Part shown: piece after piece, positions 25,653-35,024 of the stretch | Layout of the letters: each line of letters starts with the position of its first letter | How positions within the stretch are numbered: position 1 is the stretch's first letter | The notes under the pieces: model-generated | Told to the model about the DNA's origin: nothing | What the model saw: the letters and a program-made list of their open reading frames with translations, nothing else | Databases searched by the model: none | Program-made: the position numbers and the translations under genes | Assembly: GCF_023502345.1 (NCBI RefSeq) | Contig: NZ_JAMFLX010000032.1 | Coordinates: 1-46,199, forward strand | DNA from: Parendozoicomonas callyspongiae | GTDB taxonomy: Bacteria; Pseudomonadota; Gammaproteobacteria; Pseudomonadales; Endozoicomonadaceae | Direction: 5' to 3' | Length of the DNA stretch: 46,199 nt

Positions 25653-27041
25653 ATGACCGGCAGGCGTAAAGGACTCATCGGATACCTGTCCAGGCTTTTT
25701 GACAAGGGCTCACACCCCGTGCAAAAGCCAGTTCGAAAGACTATCCCCCGTGATCAGCATCCTATTTCACGCAAAAACATCAGCGACAGCGCTCTCAAAG
25801 TGCTGCATCGCCTGCGCAGCCAGGGTCATGAAGCTTATCTGGTTGGTGGCTGTATTCGTGACCTTCTTCTTGGGCTACACCCCAAGGATTTTGATGTTGC
25901 GACCAGCGCATCTCCGGAAGAAGTCCGTTCTCTGTTTCGCAACTCCAGAATTATTGGCCGCCGTTTCAAGCTGATTCATGTGGTGTTTGGCCGTGAAATC
26001 ATTGAAGTTGCCACCTTTCGGGCCAGCCATGATTCTGACCAGGAGGGCCACCACAAAGATAAATCTCATCACTCCGATTCCGGCCGCATCCTGAGAGATA
26101 ATGTCTACGGTGATATTGATGACGATGCGGCTCGTCGTGACTTCACAATAAACGCGCTGTATTACACCACCGAAGATTTCTCCATCCATGATTTCTGCAA
26201 TGGTCTGGAAGATATTGATCACAGGCTGATTCGCCTTATCGGTGAACCGGTACGCCGCTACCATGAAGACCCGGTTCGGATGCTGCGGGCTATCCGGTTT
26301 GCCGCCAAGCTTGATTTCGATATCGAACCTGAAACAGCTGACCCAATTTATGATCTGGGTTCACTTCTGCGGGATATTCCCTCTGCCCGCCTGTTCGATG
26401 AAAGTCTGAAACTGTTCCTGTCTGGTTACGGACGCAAAACGCTGCAGCTGATGCAGGATTACGACTTGTTCACCACTCTCTTCCCATCAACAGCTTCCGC
26501 ACTGGAGCTGGATGAACGCAGCAGAAAGCTGATAGATCTGGCATTAAAGAGTACTGATGACCGTATCCGCAGGGATCGCCCGGTTACTCCAGCCTTTTTC
26601 TATGCAGCCTTACTTTGGCCGGCTATGCGTGCCATGGCTGATGATATTCGTAATCAGGGAGTACCTCCCGTTCCTGCATTACAGCAGGCGGCCATGCAGG
26701 TGATTGCCAATCAGTGTGCACACACTGCAATTCCGAAACGTTTCACAATTCCTATGCGGGAAATCTGGGATCTTCAGGCCCGCCTTGAGCGCCGCCAGCC
26801 TCGCCGGGTTGAAGAACTGGTTGCACATCCCCGCTTCCGGGCAGCATATGACTTCCTGTTACTTCGGGAAGCATCAGGTGAAGACTTGAAGGGCGCAGGT
26901 CAGTGGTGGACAGATTATCAGCAGGCACACCCTGAAAGCCGGATGAGCATGGTTCATCGCCATGCTGAAGCGAATCCTCCTGAAAAGCGCAGACGCCGTC
27001 GCAGACCTCGTCGCCGGAAACCCTCCAGCAACCAGAGCTAA
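25653..27041 (+). CDS. pcnB: Poly(A) polymerase I
   Basis: Class II nucleotidyltransferase that adds 3' poly(A) tails, marking RNAs for decay. The catalytic core shows VGGCIRDLLLG and KDFDVATSA with the metal aspartates, the RRDFTINALYY motif and RYHEDPVRMLRAIRFAAKL. The C terminus is strongly basic (KRRRRRRPRRRK), as in other long PcnB forms. I take ATG 25653 (462 residues), matching the E. coli-like opening before IPRDQHPISRKNIS; a TTG at 25599 would add 18 residues. It precedes folK, the order conserved in gammaproteobacteria, but a terminator hairpin lies between. Confidence 0.94.
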   Translation: MTGRRKGLIGYLSRLFDKGSHPVQKPVRKTIPRDQHPISRKNISDSALKVLHRLRSQGHEAYLVGGCIRDLLLGLHPKDFDVATSASPEEVRSLFRNSRIIGRRFKLIHVVFGREIIEVATFRASHDSDQEGHHKDKSHHSDSGRILRDNVYGDIDDDAARRDFTINALYYTTEDFSIHDFCNGLEDIDHRLIRLIGEPVRRYHEDPVRMLRAIRFAAKLDFDIEPETADPIYDLGSLLRDIPSARLFDESLKLFLSGYGRKTLQLMQDYDLFTTLFPSTASALELDERSRKLIDLALKSTDDRIRRDRPVTPAFFYAALLWPAMRAMADDIRNQGVPPVPALQQAAMQVIANQCAHTAIPKRFTIPMREIWDLQARLERRQPRRVEELVAHPRFRAAYDFLLLREASGEDLKGAGQWWTDYQQAHPESRMSMVHRHAEANPPEKRRRRRRPRRRKPSSNQS

Positions 27042-27049
27042 TCTTCTAC

Positions 27050-27079
27050 ACTGCCATTTCCTAAAGAAATGGCAGTTTT
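27050..27079 (+). terminator. Terminator between pcnB and folK
   Basis: A perfect 11-bp stem ACTGCCATTTC (27050-27060) / GAAATGGCAGT (27066-27076) with a CTAAA loop is followed by TTTC. The T tract is short, so partial read-through into folK is plausible. Confidence 0.75.
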
Positions 27080-27100
27080 CATTTGATCAGGTAGTTATTC

Positions 27101-27607
27101 ATGTCTGTCACTGCATATATTGGACTGGGCAGTAACCTTGAGAACCCCAGGCAGCAGGTCTTAACGGCTGTTGAGGAAATAGCAGGTATTTCAAACTCGA
27201 TGCTGGAGCATGCATCACAGCTTTATCAGAGTGATCCGGTTGGCCCTGGGGAACAGGAAGATTACATCAATGCTGTTGTTGCTATTCGCACCGAACTGAC
27301 AGCTATTGAGTTGCTTGATCAGTTGCAGGCTATTGAGCAGATTCATAATCGCAAGCGTATTATTCGCTGGGGCGCGCGCACCCTTGATCTTGATATTCTG
27401 CTCTACGGCGATCAGATTATTGATAATGAGCGCCTGATAATTCCTCACAAAGAGATGCACTGGCGTAACTTTGTTCTCTGTCCATTGGCAGATATTGAAC
27501 CTGAACTGACTCTTCCTACTGGACAAAGTCTGCAAAAGCTTTTACAAAAATGTGAAGATAACGGCCTTTCAGTCATCGGGAAAATTGAAATCCCTGAGAT
27601 GGCTTAA
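27101..27607 (+). CDS. folK: 6-hydroxymethyl-dihydropterin pyrophosphokinase
   Basis: Cytoplasmic HPPK of the folate pathway, moving pyrophosphate from ATP to 6-hydroxymethyl-7,8-dihydropterin. The 168-residue protein opens with YIGLGSNL and holds the signature RWGARTLDLDILLYG with the metal aspartates at about 96 and 98, followed by IPHKEMHWRNFVLCPLADI. Its place after pcnB and before the pan genes is as in related bacteria. Confidence 0.95.
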   Translation: MSVTAYIGLGSNLENPRQQVLTAVEEIAGISNSMLEHASQLYQSDPVGPGEQEDYINAVVAIRTELTAIELLDQLQAIEQIHNRKRIIRWGARTLDLDILLYGDQIIDNERLIIPHKEMHWRNFVLCPLADIEPELTLPTGQSLQKLLQKCEDNGLSVIGKIEIPEMA

Positions 27608-27686
27608 ATAAAAGTGCCAGGAAGCGGTGATGGATACGGCTTCCTCTATCAACCAAATAACGATAGAAATATAAGGTTGGTTTTAC

Positions 27687-28370
27687 ATGGAAGCTGCAAA
27701 GCCGTCCCACCCGCCACTGGAACATGATTTCCCCCAGTATATTGCTGTTGAAGGACCTGTCGGCGTCGGCAAGACCACCCTTGCCCGCAGGCTCGCCAGC
27801 ACCTTTAACTATGATGTTGTTCTGGAAGAGCCTCCCCGGGAAAATCCTTTTCTGGAAAGGTTTTATCGCCATCCGCGACAGGTTGCCCTGGCGACCCAGT
27901 TACATTTCCTGTTCCAGCGAGCTTCCCAACTGCAGACTATCCAGCAGAAAGATATGTTTGAACCCGTCAGGGTTTCCGACTTCTGTATGGAAAAGGATCG
28001 TCTGTTTGCCGAGATGTATCTCGACCAGCATGAACTTCAGCTCTACAACCGTGCCTGGGAGATGCAGACACGTGATCTGCCAAAACCCGACCTTGTTATT
28101 TACCTGCAGGCTCCGGTTGATGTTCTCAAGGACAGAATCAGGGAGCGGGGAATAGAAGCGGAGAGGCTGATTGGCAATGGTTATCTCAAACGCCTGAACG
28201 AAGCTTACGCGCGCTTTTTCCACTATTATGAGGCCTCGCCTCTTCTTATCGTGAATGCAGCGGAGATTGATCTGGTCCATAGCGAACAGGACTACAGTCA
28301 GCTGGTTGAGGAGATCATGATCTGCAGAAAAGGCAGGCATTACTTCAACCCAAAACCATCTGAGTTATAG
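27687..28370 (+). CDS. Deoxynucleoside kinase (dGuo/dAdo kinase type)
   Basis: A 227-residue P-loop kinase of the deoxynucleoside kinase family: Walker A GPVGVGKTT at about 24-32, the substrate glutamate in VLEEPPRENPFL, the family MEKDRLFAEMYL segment in place of the DRS motif, and the lid arginines in DRIRERGIEAERL. It salvages deoxynucleosides to monophosphates; which base it prefers cannot be told. An extra-pathway gene set between folK and panB is known in several gammaproteobacteria. ATG 27687 lacks a strong ribosome site (AAGGTTGG is near). Confidence 0.85.
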   Translation: MEAAKPSHPPLEHDFPQYIAVEGPVGVGKTTLARRLASTFNYDVVLEEPPRENPFLERFYRHPRQVALATQLHFLFQRASQLQTIQQKDMFEPVRVSDFCMEKDRLFAEMYLDQHELQLYNRAWEMQTRDLPKPDLVIYLQAPVDVLKDRIRERGIEAERLIGNGYLKRLNEAYARFFHYYEASPLLIVNAAEIDLVHSEQDYSQLVEEIMICRKGRHYFNPKPSEL

Positions 28371-28672
28371 AACTGGCAGCGTTTCAAACACTTTCCAGAG
28401 GCCTGCCAGATAATCCTCGCAGGTCATTTTCGGAGAGCGGCGCACCAAACAACCAGAAACAGGTAAATTCTGCACTGGAAAACCACCCAGATTTCCACCA
28501 ATATAGCCCGTCATCGCTAGGCAGCGTTGAGCGTAGGATATCTTTCTCAAGAAGGATGATATTCGTTGGTAAACAGGACAAGACTGCGACAGGGCTGACC
28601 CGCGAGTAAGGGGATAAACTCCGAAGCTGATCATAGTCTGTCTGCAGTCATAGAATACAAATTCAGGATTCT
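28371..28672. other. 302-base gap before panB, no gene seen
   Basis: The region contains the panB upstream sequence. CTGGCAG (28373-28379) and CTGCCAG (28403-28409) form a long-loop inverted repeat just after the kinase gene; it lacks a T tract. A minus-strand frame of 89 codons across the gap is not convincing. Confidence 0.4.
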
Positions 28673-29470
28673 ATGGCCAAAACCACTCTGCACACCCTTC
28701 TGGAACAGAAGCGATCTGGTGAAAAATTTACCTGCCTGACTTCCTATGATGCCACTCATGCGCATCTGGTCAGCACTCAGGGTACTGAAATCATCCTCGT
28801 TGGGGACTCACTGGGCAATGTTGTCCAGGGGAGAGAGTCAACTGTTCCTGTCACCATGGCAGATATGGTTTACCACACCAACTGTGTTCGTCGTGGTAAC
28901 ACCGAAGCCATGATCATGTCAGACATTCCTTTCATGGCGTGTTCAACCCCAGAGCAGACCTATGCCAATGCCACCGAACTGATGCAGGCTGGTGCTGAAG
29001 TCATCAAGCTGGAAGGCGGTGCCTGGCTTTGCGACACCGTTCGAGGTCTGTCTGAACGCGGTATCCCTACTTGCTTGCACCTTGGCCTGACGCCTCAGTC
29101 CGTCAGCATGCTGGGCGGTTACAAGGTTCAGGGTCGCGATGAAGAATCAGCTGCACGCATGCTGGAAGATGCCCGCCTTCTGGAAGAAGCCGGTGCCAAT
29201 ATCCTGCTTCTGGAATGTGTGCCCAGTCCTCTAGCCCAGGAAATTACCCGTAATGCCTCTATTCCTGTTATCGGTATCGGGGCAGGTGCAGAGACCGACG
29301 GTCAGGTTCTGGTTCTTTACGATATGCTCGGAATGACCCACGGTCGCAAGCCCCGTTTCGTAAAGGACTTTATGGCAGAAGCTTCCACTCCTGCAGAAGC
29401 TATCGCCACGTTTGTTAAAGATGTAAAAGAAGGCCGCTTCCCGGCGCCTGAGCATGGATTCAGCGCATGA
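28673..29470 (+). CDS. panB: 3-methyl-2-oxobutanoate hydroxymethyltransferase
   Basis: First committed enzyme of pantothenate synthesis: transfers a hydroxymethyl group from methylene-tetrahydrofolate to 2-oxoisovalerate, so it ties the ilv genes here to vitamin B5. The 265-residue TIM-barrel protein has the magnesium ligands in [13 protein letters not shown] and MSDIPF, and KLEGG and LECVP, the latter with the catalytic glutamate. AGGA lies four bases before ATG 28673. Its stop overlaps the panC start as ATGA. Confidence 0.95.
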   Translation: MAKTTLHTLLEQKRSGEKFTCLTSYDATHAHLVSTQGTEIILVGDSLGNVVQGRESTVPVTMADMVYHTNCVRRGNTEAMIMSDIPFMACSTPEQTYANATELMQAGAEVIKLEGGAWLCDTVRGLSERGIPTCLHLGLTPQSVSMLGGYKVQGRDEESAARMLEDARLLEEAGANILLLECVPSPLAQEITRNASIPVIGIGAGAETDGQVLVLYDMLGMTHGRKPRFVKDFMAEASTPAEAIATFVKDVKEGRFPAPEHGFSA

Positions 29471-30315
29471 ACACCGTTTATAGCATCGAAGAAATTCGTG
29501 ACTATGTGCAGACCGCAAAAGCGGCTGGCAAAACCGTTGCTTTTGTTCCCACAATGGGCAACCTCCATGATGGCCACCTGTCTCTGGTCACCAAGGCAAA
29601 AGAACTAGCCGATGTTGTTGTGGTCAGCATCTACGTAAACCAGCTGCAGTTTGGCCCGAACGAGGACTACCACAGCTACCCCCGCACCATGGAGCAGGAC
29701 GAAGCTCTGTTGCGTGAGCATGAAGTGGATATGGTTTTCGCGCCGACTTCCCACATCATCTATCCGGAAGGCCCGGAACAGCACACTGTTGTTAAGGTTG
29801 ATGCCCTGGATGGCATGCACTGTGGCAAAAGCCGCCCGGCCTTCTTTACCGGTATCTCAACCGTTGTTACCAAGCTGTTCAATATTGTCCAGCCTCATAT
29901 TGCCGTATTTGGCGAGAAAGATTTCCAGCAGCTGGCCATTATCCGCAAGATGGTGAGCGACCTCTGTATTCCGGTGGAAATTGTTGGCGCCCCTATCGCC
30001 CGCGCAGAAAGCGGTCTGGCTTTGAGCTCTCGCAACGGTTACCTGTCTGCAGAAGAACTGGAGCAGGCCTGCATGCTCAACAAAGAGCTGCTCAAGGCCA
30101 GGGAAGCCATTCTTGCCGGTAATGCCAATTACGACATTATTCAGCGCGACGCCACAGCTCACCTGGCAGAGGCCGGGTTCCTGCCTGACTACTTCAACAT
30201 CATCAGACGTTCCGATCTGCACCCTGCGGGTCCGGAAGATAAAGAGCTGGTGATTCTGGCTGCAGCAGCCCTTGGAAAGGCAAGATTGATCGACAATATC
30301 CAGATTGATCTGTAA
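29467..30315 (+). CDS. panC: Pantothenate synthetase
   Basis: ATP-dependent ligase joining pantoate and beta-alanine. The 282-residue protein has the HIGH-type motif in [13 protein letters not shown], the pantoate-binding [22 protein letters not shown] and the KMSKS-like [11 protein letters not shown]. It starts within the last codon of panB (4-base ATGA overlap), so the pair is translationally coupled. panD follows at 126 bases, completing the route. Confidence 0.96.
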   Translation: MNTVYSIEEIRDYVQTAKAAGKTVAFVPTMGNLHDGHLSLVTKAKELADVVVVSIYVNQLQFGPNEDYHSYPRTMEQDEALLREHEVDMVFAPTSHIIYPEGPEQHTVVKVDALDGMHCGKSRPAFFTGISTVVTKLFNIVQPHIAVFGEKDFQQLAIIRKMVSDLCIPVEIVGAPIARAESGLALSSRNGYLSAEELEQACMLNKELLKAREAILAGNANYDIIQRDATAHLAEAGFLPDYFNIIRRSDLHPAGPEDKELVILAAAALGKARLIDNIQIDL

Positions 30316-30339
30316 GCTGCCCGACATTTTTATTTGACC

Positions 30340-30369
30340 GGTAACATTTCTGGTATTGGAAATGTTGCC
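30340..30369 (+). other. Strong hairpin in the panC-panD gap
   Basis: GGTAACATTTC (30340-30350) pairs over 11 positions, one a G-T wobble, with GAAATGTTGCC (30359-30369). A second overlapping set (GAAAG/CTTTC, CGAGA/TCTCG) follows at 30369-30400. No T tract follows, so this is a leader structure or processing site, not a clear terminator. Confidence 0.5.
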
Positions 30370-30441
30370 GAGAAAGAGTATCTTTCGCTGCGTCTCGGTT
30401 TATACGTACGACCTGACACAGCCTGTAACGAGGAAGTCTTG

Positions 30442-30822
30442 ATGCATAACGTGATGCTGAAAGCCAAGCTGCATATGGCCAGCGTGACGCACGCCGTGCT
30501 CAACTACGAAGGTTCCTGCGCCATCGACGGCAAACTGCTGGATATGGCAGGCCTGAAAGAGTTCGAGCAGATCCAGATCTATAACAAAGACAACGGTGAG
30601 CGTTTCACTACCTATATCATTCGCGGTGAAGAAGGCTCTGGCATCATCTCCATGAACGGCGCCGCTGCCCGTCTGGTAGCCCCCGGTGACCGTGTGATTA
30701 TCTGTGCCTATGCCCACTACTCTGACGCTGAATGTGCCAACCACAAACCAGCTCTGCTGTACATGAACCCGGATAACACCGTTAGCCACAGCGCTAATGC
30801 GATTCCGGTTCAGGTTGCCTGA
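30442..30822 (+). CDS. panD: Aspartate 1-decarboxylase proenzyme
   Basis: Pyruvoyl enzyme that makes beta-alanine from aspartate for PanC. It is 126 residues long, equal to E. coli PanD, and has the self-cleavage site Gly24-Ser25 in YEGSCAID; cleavage turns Ser25 into the pyruvoyl group. Tyr58-region RFTTY and SMNGAAARL, lining the active site, are present. ATG 30442 has GAGGA about eight bases upstream; an in-frame extension to 30334 is rejected. It ends the panBCD set. Confidence 0.95.
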   Translation: MHNVMLKAKLHMASVTHAVLNYEGSCAIDGKLLDMAGLKEFEQIQIYNKDNGERFTTYIIRGEEGSGIISMNGAAARLVAPGDRVIICAYAHYSDAECANHKPALLYMNPDNTVSHSANAIPVQVA

Positions 30823-30831
30823 TCTGTACTC

Positions 30832-30865
30832 AAAACCTCTCTCTGTTTTTACAGAGAGAGGTTTT
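30832..30865. terminator. Bidirectional terminator after panD
   Basis: A perfect 15-bp stem AAAACCTCTCTCTGT (30832-30846) / ACAGAGAGAGGTTTT (30851-30865) closes a TTTT loop. It serves panD and the converging protease-like gene. Confidence 0.92.
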
Positions 30866-30897
30866 ATCCCTTTTCTTTTGACTATCTGACCAAAGAA

Positions 30898-32580
30898 TTA
30901 CTCGCCTGATAGTCTGATCAAGTCCGCAAGAATCATCTCCCCTTCTTTTAGAAACTCATCTGAGTGAGGGGGAAGGTATTTATATTGCTGAAAATAGTCT
31001 TTCTGAGTGAACACCGGATTATCCGCAACTCTTTTCTTATGCCCTTCATTAAGTCGTTCCAAGTATGCATTTACATTCATAACAGGACTGTATAAAGCAG
31101 CCTTGGTACTATTCCATGGCAGTGGGTTTGATAAAGCCTCTTCACCAAGCTCATATTGGTCGTAAGCATTGGGGAACTGAATATCAGGTGTAATCCCTTT
31201 CTTCTGGAAACCTTCACCCGACACTCGGTAATATTGGGCCACGGTCACCTTGAGTTCACCGTAATTTAGAGGCTGTATAGCCTGCGCTGTACCAAGTCCA
31301 AACGTTTGGCCACCTACAATAATTGCACGCCCGTAATCTTGCATGGCCCCAGCAAATATTTCCGATGCCCCGGCACTAACCCTGTCGACAAGGACAACCA
31401 AGGGCAAATTCTTTTCGACCTTTTTGTTGTTTAAGCTTTTCTGAGTCTCCTGTCTGTTCCGGCTATCTCTGACTGTCACGACCGGATTATCACCAATGAA
31501 CATTCCACTTACTCTGACCGCCTGCGCTAAAGCACCACCAGGATTGCCGCGCAAATCAAGAATCAAACCTTCAATCCCCTGCTTCGAAAGATCAAGCAAT
31601 GCTTGTCGAACATCCTTGGTCACGCTATTACCATCATCAATGTCATACGGATCAAAGTAGAATGATGGTATAGATATAACCCCAACCTTGTAGCTCCTAC
31701 CACCGGATGCAACCTGACTCACATGACCAGTTACAACACCTGAAGCTATAAGCGTTCTTTTGGAAGCAGAACCTAACTCATATGGTTTCTCGTTGATCGT
31801 CGTATATAAATTTTCATCTACTAACTGTGAACTTTCTGGAGAGATATAAGCACTGTGAGAATCAAAAGATTTAGCGACGCTATTCATGTAAATATTGAAA
31901 ATATCTTCGCCAGTAAAGCTCTCCAGCCTTGATTTATCTCTGACTAACTCTCCAACAAGAATACTGTTTACAGTTCCATTCTCAGCCCCATTATTTTTAA
32001 TAGTTTCTGCATAAGATTGTAAAATCAAATTCCAGCGATTCTCACGCTCCAAGTTATTCACAGGCCAATTTGCCATCTTAGGAGGTACTGACACTGTTTC
32101 AGAGTTACCGATTTGGCCTTCAAATTTTGGTGATGAAGCCAAAACTGACTGCATATACCTAACCTGTTTTTTGGCTGCTTCCAGATAGCGATTACCAATC
32201 GAAAATGCAGGTCTCAGGTTTCCTCCAGCCAGATCTTCATTCATAGAAAATTTATACTGGGTAAAATTCTCGATATCGCTCTGCAAGAAAATGCTCTTAC
32301 TTGGATCCAGAGCATTCAGATAATTACTCTAAATCTCAGTGCTCAATTTTTCATCAACTTCCATCTTCTTATAGTGATGATTCTTTAACATTTGAATCAC
32401 ATTCACACTTGCAATGGCCTGATGCAAAGAAGGTTTTAATAAACCGTTTGAACCAGCATTGACTTGCAAAGTGGTGTCTGGAGTACTGGAGCACCCCGAA
32501 AGGATTAAAACAGCAATGATCGTAAAACTGGCCCAACAGGCTGATAATTTCCGTTTCATAGATCGCAGAAGCAGCGTCAT
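30898..32580 (-). pseudogene. Prc-type S41 protease gene, amber-interrupted and active-site-dead
   Basis: Reading leftward from 32580, a lipoprotein signal peptide (lipobox LSGC) and an N-terminal Prc-like helical segment (LKNHHYKKMEVDEKLSTEI) run into an in-frame TAG at 32329-32331. The same frame continues at once with SNYLNALDPSKSIFLQSDIENF, which aligns with E. coli Prc (NYLNSLDYSHN region), and stays open to 30898. The total is 559 sense codons. The S41 core is recognisable (LILDLRGNPGGAL, ASEIFAGAMQDYGRA), but the PDZ domain present in Prc is missing. The catalytic serine position (S-A-S in Prc) is Gly, codon at 31369-31371, and the catalytic lysine of FGKGT is Leu, codon at 31294-31296. 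It is therefore a decayed paralogue or a pseudoprotease requiring read-through. Confidence 0.82.
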
Positions 32581-32888
32581 ACAAATATCTCAATCGTTCG
32601 AGGAACAGCCCGGTAGATAATCAGGCAAAAGAAGATTCAAGAGGCAAATTAATACTTGAATGACACTGACCGTTTCAATGGCATTGGAATGATAATTCTG
32701 ACGAAACCTTTCAAAAATGTAACAAAGTTAAGAAAAACTCTGCTCTCAACAAGTTGATATAGATAACTGACGACACATTTTTGCACTATAAATTGAAACT
32801 TTGATCTGTCAGCTTGAAATACACTTGGATCATTGATTGCATACGCGATCGCACGAAAGTCTTATTTTAATATTTGGAGTGAACCCTA
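32581..32888. other. 308-base divergent gap before pgi
   Basis: No gene is seen. It must hold the pgi promoter; a TATAAA-type -10 lies near 32797 without a clear -35. A lone AATGATAATT half-site lies at 32688-32697. TTTGGAGT precedes the pgi ATG as its ribosome site. Confidence 0.4.
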
Positions 32889-34538
32889 ATGTCTTCCACG
32901 CTTTCTCCCCTTCCGGGCTTTTCTGTTTCTGGAAAGCTTGGTGAGCAAGCTAGCCAGATTCCCGGTGATTTCCTGCGAACCACCATGCAGCAGGACAGTG
33001 ACCGCTTCAACCGTTACTCCATCGAAGAGTGTGGCCTGTTGTTGGACTACACCCGTCACCTGATTGATGACAGCATCCTGAGTGACCTGTTCACCGTTGC
33101 CCGGGAGTCCAAGTTGGAAGAAGCTATCAAGGCTCAGTTCTCCGGTGAAATTATTAACAACACGGAGAAGCGTGCTGTACTGCACAGCGCCCTGCGTGCT
33201 CAGGACAACACTCCTGTTCTGGTTGACGGCGAAGACATCAAACCGGGCATTAAGGCTATGCGTGAGCAGATGAAAGCAATCTGTGAACGTGTTCATTCCG
33301 GCGAGTGGAAAGGTCATACCGGCAAAACCATCCGTCACGTTGTGAATATTGGTATTGGCGGTTCCTATCTGGGCCTGAAAGTTGTGACAGATGCGCTGCA
33401 CTCTTTCTGGCAGGGTCAAATCACTCCTCACTATGTGGCGAATATCGATCCGGCTGATATCACTTCAGTACTGAAGAATCTGAACCCGGAAGAAACTCTG
33501 TTTGTTATCGCCTCCAAAACCTTTACCACTCTGGAAACTCTGGCTAACGCCCAGCAGGCTCGTAAGTGGCTGCTGGAAAGCGGTATTTCTGAAGCTGATC
33601 TGGCCAAGCACCTGATCGCTGTATCCTGCAATATCCAGGCAGCTACTGAGTTCGGTGTTGCTGAAGAAAATATCCTGCCTCTGTGGGACTGGGTTGGTGG
33701 CCGTTACTCTCTGTGGTCTGCCATCGGTCTGATTATTTCCCTGACTATCGGTTACGATCGCTTTGAAGAGCTGCTGGCCGGTGCTGGCGATATGGACAAG
33801 CACTTCCAGGAAGCTCCTCTGGAAAAGAACATGCCTGTTCTGATGAGTATGCTGGGTGTCTGGTATCACCACTTCTTTGATGCCCAGAGCCATGCTGTCA
33901 TCAGCTATGATCATGGTCTGCGTGGTCTGGTCGACCACCTGCAGCAGGTTGATATGGAAAGTAACGGCAAGCGCGTCACCAAAGATGGCAAAACCGTTTC
34001 CTGCAATACCGGTCCGATCATCTGGGGCGGTTCCGGCACCAACGACCAGCATGCTTATATGCAGCTGCTGCACCAAGGTACTCGCACTATTCCTGTTGAT
34101 TTCATTATGCCAGCCACCAGCCACTCCCCTGTTGCAGATCAGCACGAATGGCTGTTCGCCAACGGTCTGGCTCAAGCGAATGCACTGGCGAACGGACGTT
34201 CTATTGACGAAGTAAGAGAAGAACTGGCTACTGCTGGCAAAACAGTTGAAGAAATTGAACGACTGGCACCGCATAAAGTTATTCCAGGCAACCGCCCCTG
34301 CAGCCTGCTGCTGTGCAAAGCACTGACGCCTTATACGCTGGGTGCGATTCTGGCCATGTATGAACAGAAGATCTTTGTTCAGAGTGTGATCTGGCAGATC
34401 AATGCTTTTGACCAGTGGGGCGTAGAGCTGGGCAAACTGCTCGGTAAGCAGCTGTACCCAATGCTGAAAGGTGGCGATCTGGAACTGCTGGACAGTTCTA
34501 CACGTAGTGTTATTGAGCAGTTCCGCAAGGCTCAGTAG
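32889..34538 (+). CDS. pgi: Glucose-6-phosphate isomerase
   Basis: Interconverts glucose-6-phosphate and fructose-6-phosphate in glycolysis and gluconeogenesis. The 549-residue protein shows VNIGIGGSYLG near 155, the sugar-phosphate loop around SKTFTT, GGRYSLWSAIGL, the catalytic Glu-His region in GSGTNDQHAYMQLLHQG, and the late FDQWGVELGK with the catalytic lysine. The codon choice is strongly biased, as for a highly expressed gene. In pseudomonads pgi follows panBC; here a panD and the broken protease gene intervene. Confidence 0.96.
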   Translation: MSSTLSPLPGFSVSGKLGEQASQIPGDFLRTTMQQDSDRFNRYSIEECGLLLDYTRHLIDDSILSDLFTVARESKLEEAIKAQFSGEIINNTEKRAVLHSALRAQDNTPVLVDGEDIKPGIKAMREQMKAICERVHSGEWKGHTGKTIRHVVNIGIGGSYLGLKVVTDALHSFWQGQITPHYVANIDPADITSVLKNLNPEETLFVIASKTFTTLETLANAQQARKWLLESGISEADLAKHLIAVSCNIQAATEFGVAEENILPLWDWVGGRYSLWSAIGLIISLTIGYDRFEELLAGAGDMDKHFQEAPLEKNMPVLMSMLGVWYHHFFDAQSHAVISYDHGLRGLVDHLQQVDMESNGKRVTKDGKTVSCNTGPIIWGGSGTNDQHAYMQLLHQGTRTIPVDFIMPATSHSPVADQHEWLFANGLAQANALANGRSIDEVREELATAGKTVEEIERLAPHKVIPGNRPCSLLLCKALTPYTLGAILAMYEQKIFVQSVIWQINAFDQWGVELGKLLGKQLYPMLKGGDLELLDSSTRSVIEQFRKAQ

Positions 34539-34551
34539 TTTCTATCTGAAC

Positions 34552-34582
34552 CATCGTCGGAAGCTTCTGGCTCCCGGCGATG
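34552..34582. terminator. Hairpin between convergent pgi and yciH
   Basis: CATCGTCGG (34552-34560) pairs with CCGGCGATG (34574-34582), one wobble, with an inner AGC/GCT. Neither side has a T tract, so termination would be inefficient or Rho-assisted. Confidence 0.4.
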
Positions 34583-34599
34583 ATTCCAAACCACAAGAT

Positions 34600-34944
34600 T
34601 CACCCCCCGGAACGCTTTGCGTTGTAACCCTGCTTGACCAGCTCTGCAACCATGGTATCAACATGATCTCCCTGCAGTTCAATAGCCCCATCTTTTACGG
34701 CGCCACCTCCACCACAGCGCTTCTTTAACTGCTTGGCGAAGCCTTTCAGATCATTACCAGACATTGGCAGACCAGTTATAACAGTCACTGTCTTGCCACC
34801 ACGCCCTTTCTTTTCCGGACGAACCCGGACAACACCATCAGTCTCGGGAACACTATCCTTTGGTTTCTTGTCTTCCTTTATACGACCTTGGTCAGTGCTG
34901 AAAACCAGACGACTTTCATCATTATTTCGAGAGTGCTTGGACAT
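34600..34944 (-). CDS. yciH: SUI1/eIF1-family translation factor YciH
   Basis: A 114-residue protein with the SUI1 domain in its second half: KGRGGKTVTVITGLPM, the KGFAKQLKKRCGGGGAVKDG loop and IELQGDH. The family resembles eukaryotic eIF1; E. coli YciH influences initiation fidelity but is dispensable. The N-terminal 45 residues are charged and disordered-looking. I start at ATG 34942-34944, which gives the family length; a longer frame to 34998 adds 18 residues. The ribosome site is weak. Convergent with pgi. Confidence 0.9.
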   Translation of the reverse strand: MSKHSRNNDESRLVFSTDQGRIKEDKKPKDSVPETDGVVRVRPEKKGRGGKTVTVITGLPMSGNDLKGFAKQLKKRCGGGGAVKDGAIELQGDHVDTMVAELVKQGYNAKRSGG

Positions 34945-35024
34945 GATCAATAACTTTTGAATTTCTGAAAATCTGGGAGGGTGTGCCCACTCAAACAACT
35001 ATGAGAGGGCACTTTGGAAAGAGG

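Noticed and set aside
28365-28634. An 89-codon minus-strand frame in the gap before panB
   Set aside because: It overlaps the kinase end, has no clear ribosome site and no recognisable domain; part of it looks protein-like, so it is only weakly excluded.
30334-30441. N-terminal extension of panD
   Set aside because: PanD length and the Gly24-Ser25 numbering fit ATG 30442, which has a good ribosome site; the extension covers the hairpin leader.
32687-32697. GAATGATAATT, a Fur-like half-site before pgi
   Set aside because: The second half does not match; it shows that such half-sites occur by chance in this AT-rich gap.
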